Assembly (NCBI GenBank): GCA_004843345.1
Contig: CP039460.1
Coordinates: 1,969,001-2,033,000, forward strand
Source of the DNA: Acetobacteraceae bacterium
GTDB taxonomy: Bacteria; Pseudomonadota; Alphaproteobacteria; Acetobacterales; Acetobacteraceae
Length of the DNA stretch: 64,000 nt
Reading direction: 5' to 3'
Shown here: one piece after another, positions 38,371 through 48,046 of the stretch
How the letters are laid out: every line of letters begins with the position of its first letter
Position numbering within the stretch: the stretch's first letter is position 1
Made by a program: the position numbers and the translations under genes
Notes under the pieces: model-generated
Databases searched by the model: none
What the model was told of the DNA's origin: nothing
The model's input: the letters and a program-made list of their open reading frames with translations, nothing else

Positions 38371-39498
38371 GTGCTATGGCTTGTCATACTAGGATACTAT
38401 TTTCCCTTGCTATTAAATTCAAATGATTCTGTTGCTCATAAAAATGCCCATTTAAAAACGGTTTTTTTGAACAAGAGAATTTTAATTACAGGTGCGGGGG
38501 GATCGATAGGAAGCGAGATTTGTCGAGTTGTTGCTTTATTTTCTCCATCAGAGCTTATTTTATTAGATAATAATGAATATTTTTTATGGAAAATTAGAAT
38601 AGAGCTGTCTGAAAAATTTCCTCATTTAAATTTTACGATTTTTCTAGCAGATGTTTCTTCATTTGCTCGAATAGAGAATATATTTCAGGAAAAAAAGCCA
38701 CATATCGTTTTTCATGCTGCAGCTTTAAAACACGTTAAAATGGTCGAAGAAAATCCTTGTGAAGGTTTTTTGACAAATGTTATTGGCACAAAAAATCTTT
38801 CAGAAGCTGCGCTTAGGCATGATATTGAAAAATTTATTTTTCTATCAACAGATAAGGCAGTTAATCCAAGCAGTAGAATGGGGGCTTCAAAACGTATTGC
38901 TGAACTTTGGTTACAATCGTTGCAGGCAAACTCACAGCAGACTGTTTTTAATATATTACGCTTTGGTAATGTTTATGGATCGGTTGGATCTGTCATTCCA
39001 CTCTTTCGACATCAAATTTCTCAAGGTGGTCCTTTGACGCTTACACATGAAAGCGTCAGCAGATATTTTATCACACATGAAAAGGCCGTTATGGGCTTAC
39101 TAGAAGTATGTTTTCAAAGTGAATTACGCCAGCAGACATGTACTAATATGCTGTATATTTTAGAAATGGGGCAACCAGTTAAAATTATGGACTTGGCGAA
39201 AAATCTTTTGATGCATTCCGGGCAAAAAGATAACATCGAAATTAAAATAGTAGGGCTAGCGAAGGGCGAGAAAATAGAAGAGGCTCTTTTGTATGATGAT
39301 GAGAGTCAAGAATCTATCCTTGGAACAGATTTATTAGCTGTTCACTCTAAAAGACAGATTGTTAATTTAGAGAGTATAAAAAATCATCTTGAGAAGATAG
39401 AACAGGCTTGCCGGCAAAGTGATGCAGGAGAGTTGTTGAAGATAACGTTAAAAATGTTACCAGAATTTTCTTGTTCAGAAACTTATGTTGGGGATTGA
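38371..39498 (+). CDS. Short CapD/FlaA1-like nucleotide-sugar 4,6-dehydratase
   Basis: An SDR-family enzyme of the UDP-GlcNAc 4,6-dehydratase group (CapD, WbpM, PglF, FlaA1). The 375 residues have the NAD loop TGAGGSIGSEICR, AALKHVKMVEENP, the family STDKAVNPSSRMGASKR with the catalytic Lys, and NILRFGNVYGS. WbpM/CapD proteins usually have four N-terminal membrane helices and about 600 residues; here there is one short hydrophobic stretch (LWLVILGYYFPLLL) after the GTG start, so the enzyme may be loosely anchored or soluble like FlaA1. It overlaps the next gene by 14 bases. Confidence 0.88.
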   Translation: MLWLVILGYYFPLLLNSNDSVAHKNAHLKTVFLNKRILITGAGGSIGSEICRVVALFSPSELILLDNNEYFLWKIRIELSEKFPHLNFTIFLADVSSFARIENIFQEKKPHIVFHAAALKHVKMVEENPCEGFLTNVIGTKNLSEAALRHDIEKFIFLSTDKAVNPSSRMGASKRIAELWLQSLQANSQQTVFNILRFGNVYGSVGSVIPLFRHQISQGGPLTLTHESVSRYFITHEKAVMGLLEVCFQSELRQQTCTNMLYILEMGQPVKIMDLAKNLLMHSGQKDNIEIKIVGLAKGEKIEEALLYDDESQESILGTDLLAVHSKRQIVNLESIKNHLEKIEQACRQSDAGELLKITLKMLPEFSCSETYVGD

Positions 39499-40672
39499 AG
39501 CTTTGAAGACACGAATAAGCAAAGACTTAGCTGTTAAAATGTTGGATTTAGAAAAGCAGCGTGAGTATTTGGGGGGACGGATAGAAAAAGCTATAGAAGG
39601 CGTTTTACGTCATGGTCATTTTGTTGGTGGCAAAGAAATAGAACTTTTTGAATCTTGGCTTGTTGAACATACGGATTTTGAATTTGCTATTGGTGTTTCT
39701 TCGGGAACAGATGCTTTAATCATAGCTTTGATGGCTGATGGGGTAAAAGCAGGGGATGCTGTTTTTTTGCCTTCTTTTACCTATGTCGCAACAGCAGAAA
39801 TTGTTATCTTGTTAGGAGCAACTCCTGTTTTTGTTGATGTCGATCCAGAGACTTATCAAATCTCTGCGCAAGATTTAAAAGAAAAAATTAAACTTACTAT
39901 AAAGTTAGGCAAGTTAAGGCCTGTCGCAATTATCGGTGTTGATCTTTTTGGACAGCCAGCACCGTGGTCTGAATTGGTTGATATTGCAAAGACATACAGA
40001 TTAAACCTGTACGCAGATTCTGCGCAATCTTTTGGTGCCACATATAATAACAAAACCTCTGGCAAATTAGCACGTGCAACGATTTTATCCTTTTTTCCAG
40101 CGAAGCCTTTGGGTGCTTATGGAGATGGTGGTGCTATACTGACAGATTCTGTGGATTTGGTTGAAAAATACCGTTCAATACGTTCTCATGGAATGGGGGA
40201 AAATCCCTATGATATTATTCGAGTAGGTTTGAATGCCCGATTAGATAGCTTACAGGCGGCTATTCTTCTAGCAAAAACGGTTTCATTTGAAGAAGAATGT
40301 CAAAAGCGACAAAGGAATGTTGAACTTTATAATAAATTTTTACCAAGTATTTATAGGCGTCCTTCTTGTTCAACAAATGGAAAAGGGGCTTGGTCTGTAT
40401 ATACCATTTTACTTCCAAAGTGGATGGATCGCAAAAAGTGCTCTCAATATTTATCTCAAGCGAATATTCAGCACGCTATTTACTATGAAAAGCCTTTGCA
40501 TCTTCAGGATGCTTATAAAAAATTTCATGATAAATCATCCTCTTTGATCGTTTCCGAAACTTTATCAAAGCATGTTCTTGCGCTTCCTGTACATGCTTAT
40601 CTAGCTCAGAATGAACTAGATAAAGTTATTTTGATTTTAGAAGAGTTTTCTAAACAAGAAAGTCCATTATAA
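39485..40672 (+). CDS. DegT/DnrJ/EryC1/StrS-family PLP aminotransferase
   Basis: It probably puts an amino group on the 4-keto sugar made by the preceding dehydratase. The 395-residue protein has VSSGTDALIIALMA, the FLPSFTYVATAE block, DSAQSFGATY and the PLP lysine K207 in FFPAKPLGAYGDGG, followed by RSHGMGENPYD and LNARLDSLQAAIL. These features match sugar aminotransferases such as PglE or WbpE. ATG at 39485, inside the end of the CapD-like gene. The trio with the WecA-like gene suggests an amino-sugar-initiated surface glycan; the true product needs biochemical proof. Confidence 0.9.
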   Translation: MLGIEALKTRISKDLAVKMLDLEKQREYLGGRIEKAIEGVLRHGHFVGGKEIELFESWLVEHTDFEFAIGVSSGTDALIIALMADGVKAGDAVFLPSFTYVATAEIVILLGATPVFVDVDPETYQISAQDLKEKIKLTIKLGKLRPVAIIGVDLFGQPAPWSELVDIAKTYRLNLYADSAQSFGATYNNKTSGKLARATILSFFPAKPLGAYGDGGAILTDSVDLVEKYRSIRSHGMGENPYDIIRVGLNARLDSLQAAILLAKTVSFEEECQKRQRNVELYNKFLPSIYRRPSCSTNGKGAWSVYTILLPKWMDRKKCSQYLSQANIQHAIYYEKPLHLQDAYKKFHDKSSSLIVSETLSKHVLALPVHAYLAQNELDKVILILEEFSKQESPL

Positions 40673-40780
40673 AGGGACAATTCCTTTTTATTTATGAGAT
40701 TTTTTCGTATATCTTAGAACTCTTCATAAAAAGGTCTTTAAGGCCTCTTTGTAATTTTATTTTAAGTAGGAAGTTTTAGC

Positions 40781-41203
40781 GTGGCTATTGAACGTACACT
40801 CTCAATTATTAAGCCAGATGCGACACGTCGCAATCTCACAGGAAAAATCAATGCGATGATTGAGGATAAAGGTTTTCGTATTATCGGACAACGTCGTATT
40901 CGTTTAAGTAAAGAGCAGGCAGGGGCATTCTATGAAGTTCATAAAGCGCGTCCATTTTACCAGGATTTGGTCGCTTCAATGACTTCTGGACCTGTTGTTG
41001 TGCAAGTTCTTGAGGGTGAGAATGCGGTTGAAAATTATCGAAAATTGATGGGTGCTACAAATCCTAAAGAGGCAGAAGCTGGTACAATTCGTGCAGCATT
41101 TGCTGAAAACATTGAATCAAACAGTGTTCATGGATCAGATTCACTTGAAAATGCAGAAAAAGAAACGGGATTTTTCTTCTCTGCTGTTGATATTCACCAA
41201 TAA
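40781..41203 (+). CDS. ndk: Nucleoside-diphosphate kinase
   Basis: It balances NTP and dNTP pools by phosphate transfer through a histidine. The 140-residue protein has [11 protein letters not shown] at the N-terminus, [31 protein letters not shown] and the catalytic His117 in NSVHGSDS. The start is GTG 40781, preceded by AGGAAG. A HAD phosphatase gene starts 13 bases after the stop. Confidence 0.98.
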   Translation: MAIERTLSIIKPDATRRNLTGKINAMIEDKGFRIIGQRRIRLSKEQAGAFYEVHKARPFYQDLVASMTSGPVVVQVLEGENAVENYRKLMGATNPKEAEAGTIRAAFAENIESNSVHGSDSLENAEKETGFFFSAVDIHQ

Positions 41204-41215
41204 GGATTGTGGGCC

Positions 41216-41947
41216 ATGTCAGGAATTATTTTAGATAGAACAAAAAAGTTTTTTTGTTCTGGATTTATGCTTTTCTCTTTTGCTGTTGCTTCGTCTCTTT
41301 GTCAAAATGCGAATGCAACGAATTCTGCTATGGAAAAGCCTCATGAAAATATTTCTGATTTGGCCTCTTCTCTTGTTCGTTATCATGAGAATGGGCAGTA
41401 TTTACGTGATTTTGATAAAGTAGTTCATCAAGCGACTAAATATTTAGAGAAGAATGCTAAACTTTCTAAGAAACAGGCAATTGTCCTTGATATTGATGAA
41501 ACAACTCTCTCTCAATGGGAGGTTATAAAGGCAAATCAGTTTGCATACTTTAAGAGTGGGGGATGTCATCTGCCCAGTGGCCCTTGTTCTGAAAAAGGTT
41601 GGATTAAAAAAGAAAGGGCTGTTGCTTTCGACTCAACGAGATCTTTAATTGAAGAAGCTCAAAAACGACATGTTGCAGTTTTCTTTATTACGGGCAGATC
41701 TGAAAAATATCGTTCTCATGTTATTAAGAATCTACATAAAGAACATATAAATAATTGGACCTCCCTCTATATGCGGGGCATTGGTGATGTCCGTTCAGCC
41801 ATTGACTATAAAACACCTTTACGCAAAAATATTGAAGCTCAGGGATATCAAATTATTCTAAACATGGGAGATCAACCGACAGATCTAGTCGGTGGACATG
41901 GAGGGAAAACTTTTCTTCTTCCAAATCCTTTTTATAAAGTCCCTTAA
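41216..41947 (+). CDS. Secreted HAD-family (class IIIB) acid phosphatase
   Basis: The 243-residue protein has a signal peptide ending near NANAT (about residue 33) and no lipobox, so it should be periplasmic. The HAD nucleophile motif is VLDIDETTLS (D92 and D94), with FFITGRSEKY as motif II and NMGDQPTDLVGG as motif IV. This is the plant-type acid phosphatase/HAD IIIB subfamily related to lipoprotein e(P4). ATG 41216 is preferred to the upstream TTG 41207. It is convergent with lysA with only two bases between the stops, an unusually tight junction without a terminator. Confidence 0.87.
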   Translation: MSGIILDRTKKFFCSGFMLFSFAVASSLCQNANATNSAMEKPHENISDLASSLVRYHENGQYLRDFDKVVHQATKYLEKNAKLSKKQAIVLDIDETTLSQWEVIKANQFAYFKSGGCHLPSGPCSEKGWIKKERAVAFDSTRSLIEEAQKRHVAVFFITGRSEKYRSHVIKNLHKEHINNWTSLYMRGIGDVRSAIDYKTPLRKNIEAQGYQIILNMGDQPTDLVGGHGGKTFLLPNPFYKVP

Positions 41948-41949
41948 TT

Positions 41950-43272
41950 TTAAGAAATCCAGTCAGGAAGCGTTTCGTTTGATAAAATATCTTCAATCGT
42001 TTGACGTTTCCTGATGATGTCCCATTTCCCATTATGGGCAAGAAGAATAGGGCTCAATGGATGACTGTTATAAGAAGAACTCATAACAGATCCATAGGCG
42101 CCAGTGTCCAAAATAGCTATATAATCTCCTGGAGATAGCTGAGGGAGGGTATAATTTCTCCTAAAGAAATCGCTGCTTTCACAAATGGGTCCAACAACTT
42201 CATATTTATTATTTGGCGTATTTTCTTTTTGTTTAAGAGGTAGAATTTCGTGTTGAGCGCCATAAAGTGCAGGACGAAGCAGGTCGTTCATACCAGCATC
42301 TAAAATTAGAAATTTTTGTGATTCTGTTTGTTTAATTTCGATAACACGAGAAATTAATATGCCTGCCGGACCACTAATGTAACGGCCAGGTTCAAAGCGT
42401 AGCATAACATTAAGAGGAGATAGAATCTTGTGAATGATTTTTCCTAATTTTCTAAGATTTAAAGGCTCTTCATTGAAAGAATATGGAATTCCAAAACCGC
42501 CACCGCAATCTAAACTATCAATTTTAAGTCCTTGATTTTGCCAAGTTTTAATGAGTTGTGCGATGCGTTGATAAAAATTGAGAAATTTCTTTTCATCAAG
42601 AATCTGGCTTCCACCATGAACGGCAATGCCTTTTAGTTGGATGTTAGGCATCTCTTCTGTAATTTTCGGCCAAAGAGAGAGAATTTCATTCCATGGAATT
42701 CCAAATTTGTCTGTTTTATTCCCTGTCGTGATTTTCTTATAGGCTCCATAACCGAGGTCAGGATTAATTCTTATAGCGATAGGGGCGACCATATTTGCTT
42801 GGGAAGCAATTTTGTTAAGGCGCTTTAATTCCCCTAAGGATTCAATATTAATTTGGGCAATATTTGATTGAAGAGCAAAGTTAAGTTCTGAATCTGTTTT
42901 TCCAACACCAGAAAATACAATTTTATGAGTTGGGAAGCCAATATGTAAGGCTCTGGAAAGTTCTCCAGAGCTCACAATATCTAGACCAAATTCGATATTT
43001 TTTAAAATTTTGAGAATGGCAACATGATCTAAAGATTTAACGGCAAAGTGGCAATTTACACGAGGACAGCTTGTTTCAAGCATTTGATAAAATTGCATAG
43101 CACGATACTTGAAGGTATCGGCACCAATGACCCATGAAGGAGAATCAAGATATTTAGTTAGATAAGGAAGATTCACGCCATCTAAGCAGAGATCTCCAGA
43201 AGCGGAGTAGGCTAAGCCTCGAGAGTTAAGAATATCAGTAGGAAGAGAAAGAAATTTTTTCATAATAGCCAT
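41950..43272 (-). CDS. lysA: Diaminopimelate decarboxylase
   Basis: The last step of lysine synthesis: meso-diaminopimelate to lysine plus CO2, using PLP. The 440-residue fold III enzyme has the PLP lysine in HFAVKSLDH, the phosphate-contact blocks GGGFGIPY and EPGRYISGPAG, CESSDFF with the catalytic Cys of the partner subunit, and LDTGAYGSVMSS. ATG 43272 is the first start; ATG 43263 is equally possible. In many relatives argH and a small lipoprotein precede lysA; argH is not here. Confidence 0.96.
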   Translation of the reverse strand: MAIMKKFLSLPTDILNSRGLAYSASGDLCLDGVNLPYLTKYLDSPSWVIGADTFKYRAMQFYQMLETSCPRVNCHFAVKSLDHVAILKILKNIEFGLDIVSSGELSRALHIGFPTHKIVFSGVGKTDSELNFALQSNIAQINIESLGELKRLNKIASQANMVAPIAIRINPDLGYGAYKKITTGNKTDKFGIPWNEILSLWPKITEEMPNIQLKGIAVHGGSQILDEKKFLNFYQRIAQLIKTWQNQGLKIDSLDCGGGFGIPYSFNEEPLNLRKLGKIIHKILSPLNVMLRFEPGRYISGPAGILISRVIEIKQTESQKFLILDAGMNDLLRPALYGAQHEILPLKQKENTPNNKYEVVGPICESSDFFRRNYTLPQLSPGDYIAILDTGAYGSVMSSSYNSHPLSPILLAHNGKWDIIRKRQTIEDILSNETLPDWIS

Positions 43273-43320
43273 ACGAAACGCATCAAGCCCAATTTGAGAA
43301 GTATATGCGATTTATGGGAA

Positions 43321-43397
43321 TGGTGCACCCGAAAGGACTTGAACCTCTAGCCTCCTGATTCGTAGTCAGGTGCTCTATCCAGTTGAGCTACGGGTGC
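43321..43397 (-). tRNA. tRNA-Arg (anticodon ACG), copy 2
   Basis: The reverse complement has acceptor stem GCACCCG/CGGGTGC, discriminator A and encoded CCA (43321-43323), D-arm AGCTCAACTGGATAGAGCA, anticodon loop CTACGAA (ACG) between CTGA-type stem halves and a TTCAAGTC T-loop. The length is 77. It is identical in every base to the copy at 43407. Confidence 0.96.
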
Positions 43398-43406
43398 TTA
43401 TGTAAG

Positions 43407-43483
43407 TGGTGCACCCGAAAGGACTTGAACCTCTAGCCTCCTGATTCGTAGTCAGGTGCTCTATCCAGTTGAGCTACGGGTGC
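43407..43483 (-). tRNA. tRNA-Arg (anticodon ACG), copy 1
   Basis: Identical to the copy at 43321-43397, with CCA at 43407-43409. It is the promoter-proximal member of the pair; nine bases separate the two, so both are probably cut from one precursor. Confidence 0.96.
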
Positions 43484-43494
43484 TTACAGGGAGT

Positions 43495-43523
43495 TTTATA
43501 TGGGGTATTTTCTTTTCATGCAA
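43495..43523 (-). promoter_or_regulatory. Probable sigma70 promoter of the tRNA-Arg pair
   Basis: On the minus strand TTGCAT (43518-43523) and TATAAA (43495-43500) are spaced by 17 bases. The -10 box lies 11 bases before the first tRNA 5' end. The near-consensus match makes this one of the clearer promoters in the window. Confidence 0.6.
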
Positions 43524-43548
43524 CTCCTAAAATAATTTTCTTTTGAAA

Positions 43549-43920
43549 TTACCATCTTCTCAAAGTGATATGAGCTCGGCAACGCGGTGTGGCATATACA
43601 CCTTTTATTGTTGCGCCATCCGGCCATCCGTTAAAGAGCATGTGAAAAGGCTGATTGTCCATGCCCTGTTGTGTTAGGCTAAGGATAAAATGTGTGTCTT
43701 TTTTGAGATGTTTTCCATGGAGGATTAAGGGACCATTGGCTGCGGCAAACACCATGTCCTGTCCGTAAATGCGTAAAGTAGAGGGCGAGTTAGTTGGACA
43801 AAACCCTTCATCTGTCTGCAAGGTTCCAAACCAAGTTCCGTAAGGGTCAGGCATGGCAAGATCTGGGCCACAGGCTGAGAGAACAAGAAAAGAAGATAAT
43901 AAAAACGTTCTTTTATCCAC
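43549..43920 (-). CDS. Small lipoprotein of unknown function
   Basis: The 123-residue product has a short basic start, a hydrophobic stretch and the lipobox LSAC near residue 17, so it should be lipid-anchored. The mature part has a conserved-looking core (PYGTWFGTLQTDEGFC, WPDGATIKGVYATPRC) with two further cysteines that could pair. The frame is open to a TTG at 43947; GTG 43920 gives a compact signal peptide and is preferred. In relatives a small lipoprotein often sits next to lysA. I do not recognise a function. Confidence 0.65.
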   Translation of the reverse strand: MDKRTFLLSSFLVLSACGPDLAMPDPYGTWFGTLQTDEGFCPTNSPSTLRIYGQDMVFAAANGPLILHGKHLKKDTHFILSLTQQGMDNQPFHMLFNGWPDGATIKGVYATPRCRAHITLRRW

Positions 43921-44081
43921 AGTGTTGATTGTTCCAGATGTGTTCAATAAGCGGTTATAGGATTTAATTTTTAGTCTTTTCGTGAAAAAAAGATAGGAAT
44001 TATCTATTTGTTTTTCTATTTTGCTAGTAACTGAATAGTTTTAATTTATTTCATTGTAATTTTTGAAGGTCTTATACTCTC

Positions 44082-45677
44082 GTGAACCAGTGCAATGCAT
44101 CCCTTTCGACTGCTGAGGAATCCAAATTTAGTGATTCTATATTAATTCTAGATTTTGGTAGTCAATTCACACAGTTAATTGCGAGGCGAGTGCGAGAGTG
44201 TGGCGTCTATTGTGAGATATGGCCTTACAATGCAAGTTTAGAAAAAATTAAGTCTTTTGCACCTAATGGGATCATCCTTTCGGGAAGTCCTGCAAGTGTT
44301 CTTGATGCCAATGCTCCTAAGCTGAAGAAGGAAGTATTTGATTTAGAAATTCCTTTTTTGGGCATTTGTTATGGGCAACAAATTATGTGCCAGATGTTTG
44401 GAGGAAAGGTAGAAAGCCATCACCATCGTGAATTTGGAAGTGCGGAAATTAAAATTGAACAAGAGTCTAAATTCTTCCCAGAAAGTTGGAAAGACGGAAC
44501 AACGCATGAAGTTTGGATGAGCCACGGAGACAGGGTGGTTGCTATTCCTTCAGATTTTAAAACTTTGGCAGCTTCTGAAGGGGCGCCTTTTGCTGTTATT
44601 TGGAATGAAAAACGTCGTTTTTATGCGGTTCAGTTTCATCCTGAAGTCGTTCATACTCCAGATGGAGCGGTGCTTTTACGTAATTTTGCTTTGAATATTT
44701 CCGGCTGTACTGGCAAGTGGAGTATGGAAGTTTTTAGGGATGCTGAGATTAAACGCATACAGGATAAGGTTGGTGAAAATGCTCGGGTCATCTGTGGCTT
44801 GTCGGGTGGGGTTGATAGTGCTGTTGCTGCGAAATTAATTTATGAAGCAATTGGGGATCGCTTAACCTGTATTTTTGTGGATACAGGATTGTTGCGTGAG
44901 GGGGAGGCAGAAAATGTCACTCGACTTTTTAGAGATGACTTTCATATTCCGCTCATTCACTGTCAAGCGGAAAAGCGTTTTCTTTCTGCTTTAGAAGGGG
45001 GGCGGGATCCAGAGACTAAAAGAAAAACGATAGGTAAACTCTTTATCGATATTTTTGAAGAAGAAGCTAAGAAAATAGGGGATGTAGATTTCCTAGCACA
45101 GGGAACGCTTTATCCAGATGTTATTGAAAGTGTGAGCTTGGTTGGCGGAAATGAAGTTACTATCAAATCTCATCATAATGTTGGCGGATTGCCAGAACGT
45201 ATGAATTTGCGTTTACTTGAGCCTTTGCGGGACCTTTTTAAAGATGAAGTGAGGCTGTTGGGTCGTGAGCTTGGCTTGTCCGATGCTTATGTTGGCCGTC
45301 ATCCTTTCCCAGGGCCAGGATTGGCCATTAGGATTCCAGGGAATGTTACATCCGAAAAGCTAAGTTTACTTAGGAAAGTAGATGTTATTTTTCTAGAGGA
45401 AATTAGAAAAGCTGGTTTGTACAATAAAATTTGGCAGGCATTTTCTGTCTTGCTCCCTGTGAAAACTGTTGGGGTGATGGGGGATGCCAGAACGTATGAT
45501 CAGGCGTGTGCTTTAAGAGCTGTAACAAGTTCTGATGGTATGACGGCACGTATTTATCCTTTTGAAATTTCTTTTCTTGAAAGAGTGGCAGGTCGAATCA
45601 TTAATGAAGTTCGTGGAATTAACCGTGTTACATATGATATTACATCTAAGCCACCAGGTACGATTGAATGGGAATAA
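44082..45677 (+). CDS. guaA: GMP synthase (glutamine-hydrolysing)
   Basis: It converts XMP to GMP. The 531-residue protein has an N-terminal class I glutaminase (nucleophile Cys96 in GICYGQQ, later HPEVVHTP), the PP-loop SGGVDSAV of the synthetase domain, and the C-terminal dimerisation end with [12 protein letters not shown] and [15 protein letters not shown]. The start is GTG 44082. An SH3 gene begins 15 bases after the stop. Confidence 0.98.
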   Translation: MNQCNASLSTAEESKFSDSILILDFGSQFTQLIARRVRECGVYCEIWPYNASLEKIKSFAPNGIILSGSPASVLDANAPKLKKEVFDLEIPFLGICYGQQIMCQMFGGKVESHHHREFGSAEIKIEQESKFFPESWKDGTTHEVWMSHGDRVVAIPSDFKTLAASEGAPFAVIWNEKRRFYAVQFHPEVVHTPDGAVLLRNFALNISGCTGKWSMEVFRDAEIKRIQDKVGENARVICGLSGGVDSAVAAKLIYEAIGDRLTCIFVDTGLLREGEAENVTRLFRDDFHIPLIHCQAEKRFLSALEGGRDPETKRKTIGKLFIDIFEEEAKKIGDVDFLAQGTLYPDVIESVSLVGGNEVTIKSHHNVGGLPERMNLRLLEPLRDLFKDEVRLLGRELGLSDAYVGRHPFPGPGLAIRIPGNVTSEKLSLLRKVDVIFLEEIRKAGLYNKIWQAFSVLLPVKTVGVMGDARTYDQACALRAVTSSDGMTARIYPFEISFLERVAGRIINEVRGINRVTYDITSKPPGTIEWE

Positions 45678-45692
45678 GGGAAACTCCTTGAG

Positions 45693-46511
45693 ATGATGGT
45701 AAAAACACAAAGCTTTTTTCAAGTTCGCTTTCCTTATTATTTGTTGTCTTTGTTTATCCTGTCTTTTGTATCAGGACTTCCCTTGTCGGCTTCAGCATCT
45801 CAAAAGGATTCGGATAGAGAATCTTCAATAAATTCAAAATCATCGCATGCTCTGAAATCAAAAAAATCTCATAACTCAAAGACACAGGGTAAAAAGATAG
45901 AGAAAAAAGAGAGTTCAAAATCAAGCGTATCTTTACCACCTGCGCCAATCGCAGCTGAGGAAACTTTTCAGCCGTATTTCGCCGCGTTGAGGGGGCGAAA
46001 GGTTTATATGCGCCGTGGGCCGGGCTCTAATTACCCTATTGATTGGGTATATTATCGCAGAGGGCTTCCTGTGAAAGTTTCAAGAAAGTTTCAAAATTGG
46101 TGTCAGGTGGAGGATAACTTTGGAGAAAAAGGATGGATGCATCAAGCAACATTGCGGTCTTCTCGCAATGTTGTTGTTTTATCTTCTTCAAAGAATAAGG
46201 AAGAGCCTAAATTAGATGCACCTTCTCCAAAAAACAAAGCAGATTCAGAAAGGCAGTATGATTCTCATGTGGTGAGTTATTGTTCTTCTTTTGATAATAA
46301 GTGTGCTTTGGGAAGCTTTCCTATATACTCATCTCCAGACTCCAAAGGGCGTCCTGTTGCTTTTTTGTTGCCAGGTGCTGTTGGGCGGGTCTCAAAATGT
46401 GGTGGGGAGAAATGGAAAGCATGGTGTGAGGTTAATATTGCTGGCTATAAGGGATGGATTGAAAAATCTCATCTCTGGGGAGCAGTAGATGAAGACTCAG
46501 AACCAAAATAA
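45693..46511 (+). CDS. Secreted protein with two bacterial SH3 domains
   Basis: The 272 residues begin with a signal peptide (cleavage near LSASAS, about residue 31), followed by a Ser/Lys-rich low-complexity linker (about residues 35-75). Two SH3-like domains follow: one at about 90-155 (KVYMRRGPGSNYPIDWVYYRRG, typical of the family) and one at about 195-265 (GSFPIYSSPDSKGRPVAF). Bacterial SH3 domains often bind the cell wall; here this is inferred. Its close spacing after guaA suggests cotranscription, though no functional link is known. Confidence 0.8.
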   Translation: MMVKTQSFFQVRFPYYLLSLFILSFVSGLPLSASASQKDSDRESSINSKSSHALKSKKSHNSKTQGKKIEKKESSKSSVSLPPAPIAAEETFQPYFAALRGRKVYMRRGPGSNYPIDWVYYRRGLPVKVSRKFQNWCQVEDNFGEKGWMHQATLRSSRNVVVLSSSKNKEEPKLDAPSPKNKADSERQYDSHVVSYCSSFDNKCALGSFPIYSSPDSKGRPVAFLLPGAVGRVSKCGGEKWKAWCEVNIAGYKGWIEKSHLWGAVDEDSEPK

Positions 46512-46585
46512 AGTCGAAAGAAAACGTAGAAAAACAACAATACAGAACATTTTAAAAATGTTTGTTTTTTTAAGGATTAATGTGA

Positions 46586-47986
46586 ATGGATATTCGCTTT
46601 CGAAATACTAAGATTGTGGCTACGGTAGGCCCTGCTACTTCAGGATCAGATAAAATTGAACGTCTTGCACGCACAGGCGTTAATGTTTTTCGTTTAAATT
46701 TTTCTCACGGAACACACGAGGATCATCAAGCTCGTTATAACGATATCCGCGCTGCGGAGAAGACGTTAGGTCGTCCTTTGGGTATTCTTGCCGATATGCA
46801 AGGGCCTAAGTTACGCGTCGGACGTTTTGAAAATTCTTCTATTATCTTAGAAAATGGACAAACATTTACGCTGGATTTGAATGAAGCTCCTGGAACACAG
46901 GAACGTGTTTGCCTTCCACATCCAGAAATTATTGCAACGGCTAAAATTGATAGTCGTTTGTTGCTTGATGATGGAAAACTTGTTTTAAAAGTTACAGGAA
47001 AAACGGATAATTCCATTGAAACAGTCGTGGTTGTTGGTGGAAAGCTTTCAGATCACAAAGGTGTGAACGTTCCAGATGTCACGCTTCCTATTCCTATTTT
47101 GACAAAAAAGGATAGAGCAGATCTTGATTTCGCACTTTCATTGGGTGTGGATTTTATTGCAATTTCTTTTGTTCAGACAGCCAAAGATGTTCAGACCGCA
47201 CGTGATATTATCAAAGGGCGAGCTGCTATCGTCAGTAAAATTGAAAAACCTCAAGCACTAGAGGAAATTAGTGGGATCGTTGCTCTCTCCGAGGCAATTA
47301 TGATTGCGCGTGGTGATCTTGGTGTTGAATGCCCTGCTGAAACGGTTCCATTGAGTCAAAAGAGGATTTTGAAAGAAGCTCATAAACAGGGGCGTCCTGT
47401 CATTGTTGCAACTCAAATGCTCGAAAGCATGATATCTTCGCCATCACCGACACGTGCAGAAGTTTCAGATGTTGCGCAGGCTGTTTATGACGGTGCTGAC
47501 GCAACAATGCTTTCTGCAGAAAGTGCTTCTGGGAGTTTTCCATTTGATGCTGTTGCAACGATGGATCGTGTTATTCGCGAAGTTGAAACAGATTCAGAAT
47601 GGCGTGATCGTATGAAGACACTTCGTCCTGAGGCGGAAGAGACAGCTGAAGGAGCATTGCTGGAGGGAGCTGCTAAAGTTTCTGACGTTTTTCCACTATC
47701 TGCGATTGTAACAGAATCAGACGATGTGAAGTATGCAAGACTTCTTTCAAACAAGAGGGTTTTGTCTAAAATCATTTCTTTTACTTCTCCTGAAGAAGCT
47801 CGGCGTTTATGTCTCTATTGGGGAGTTTGGGCGCAGTCGAAGACTGTTGCGCAGTCAGTCATCCGTGATTTCTCTATTGAAAAATGGTTGAATGAAAAAC
47901 TTAAAAAACAAGTTATTCAAGGAGCAGCTCTTTATCTTGAAGAAGAAAAAAAGCAGCTTTCTGGATTTAAAATGATTAATAACTGA
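46586..47986 (+). CDS. pyk: Pyruvate kinase
   Basis: The final glycolytic step, phosphoenolpyruvate to pyruvate with ATP formation. The 466-residue protein has TKIVATVGPAT, VFRLNFSHG, ILADMQGPKLRVG, ISFVQTAKDV, the K/Mg site SKIEKPQALEEI, IMIARGDLGVE and the signature QMLESMI. The C-terminal allosteric domain is present but has the divergent ending LSGFKMINN. ATG 46586 has GGATTAATG-like purines in front. A terminator follows. Confidence 0.96.
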   Translation: MDIRFRNTKIVATVGPATSGSDKIERLARTGVNVFRLNFSHGTHEDHQARYNDIRAAEKTLGRPLGILADMQGPKLRVGRFENSSIILENGQTFTLDLNEAPGTQERVCLPHPEIIATAKIDSRLLLDDGKLVLKVTGKTDNSIETVVVVGGKLSDHKGVNVPDVTLPIPILTKKDRADLDFALSLGVDFIAISFVQTAKDVQTARDIIKGRAAIVSKIEKPQALEEISGIVALSEAIMIARGDLGVECPAETVPLSQKRILKEAHKQGRPVIVATQMLESMISSPSPTRAEVSDVAQAVYDGADATMLSAESASGSFPFDAVATMDRVIREVETDSEWRDRMKTLRPEAEETAEGALLEGAAKVSDVFPLSAIVTESDDVKYARLLSNKRVLSKIISFTSPEEARRLCLYWGVWAQSKTVAQSVIRDFSIEKWLNEKLKKQVIQGAALYLEEEKKQLSGFKMINN

Positions 47987-48010
47987 TCGTTTTGAAATTT
48001 GAATAAAAGG

Positions 48011-48046
48011 CTCGCAGCAAAATTCATTTTTGTTGCGAGTTTTTTA
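48011..48046 (+). terminator. Intrinsic terminator of pyk, overlapping the end of hpnL
   Basis: CTCGCAGCAAAA pairs with TTTTGTTGCGAG and is followed by TTTTTT. The left arm is intergenic, and the right arm encodes the last codons of hpnL on the other strand, so one sequence serves both purposes. Confidence 0.8.
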
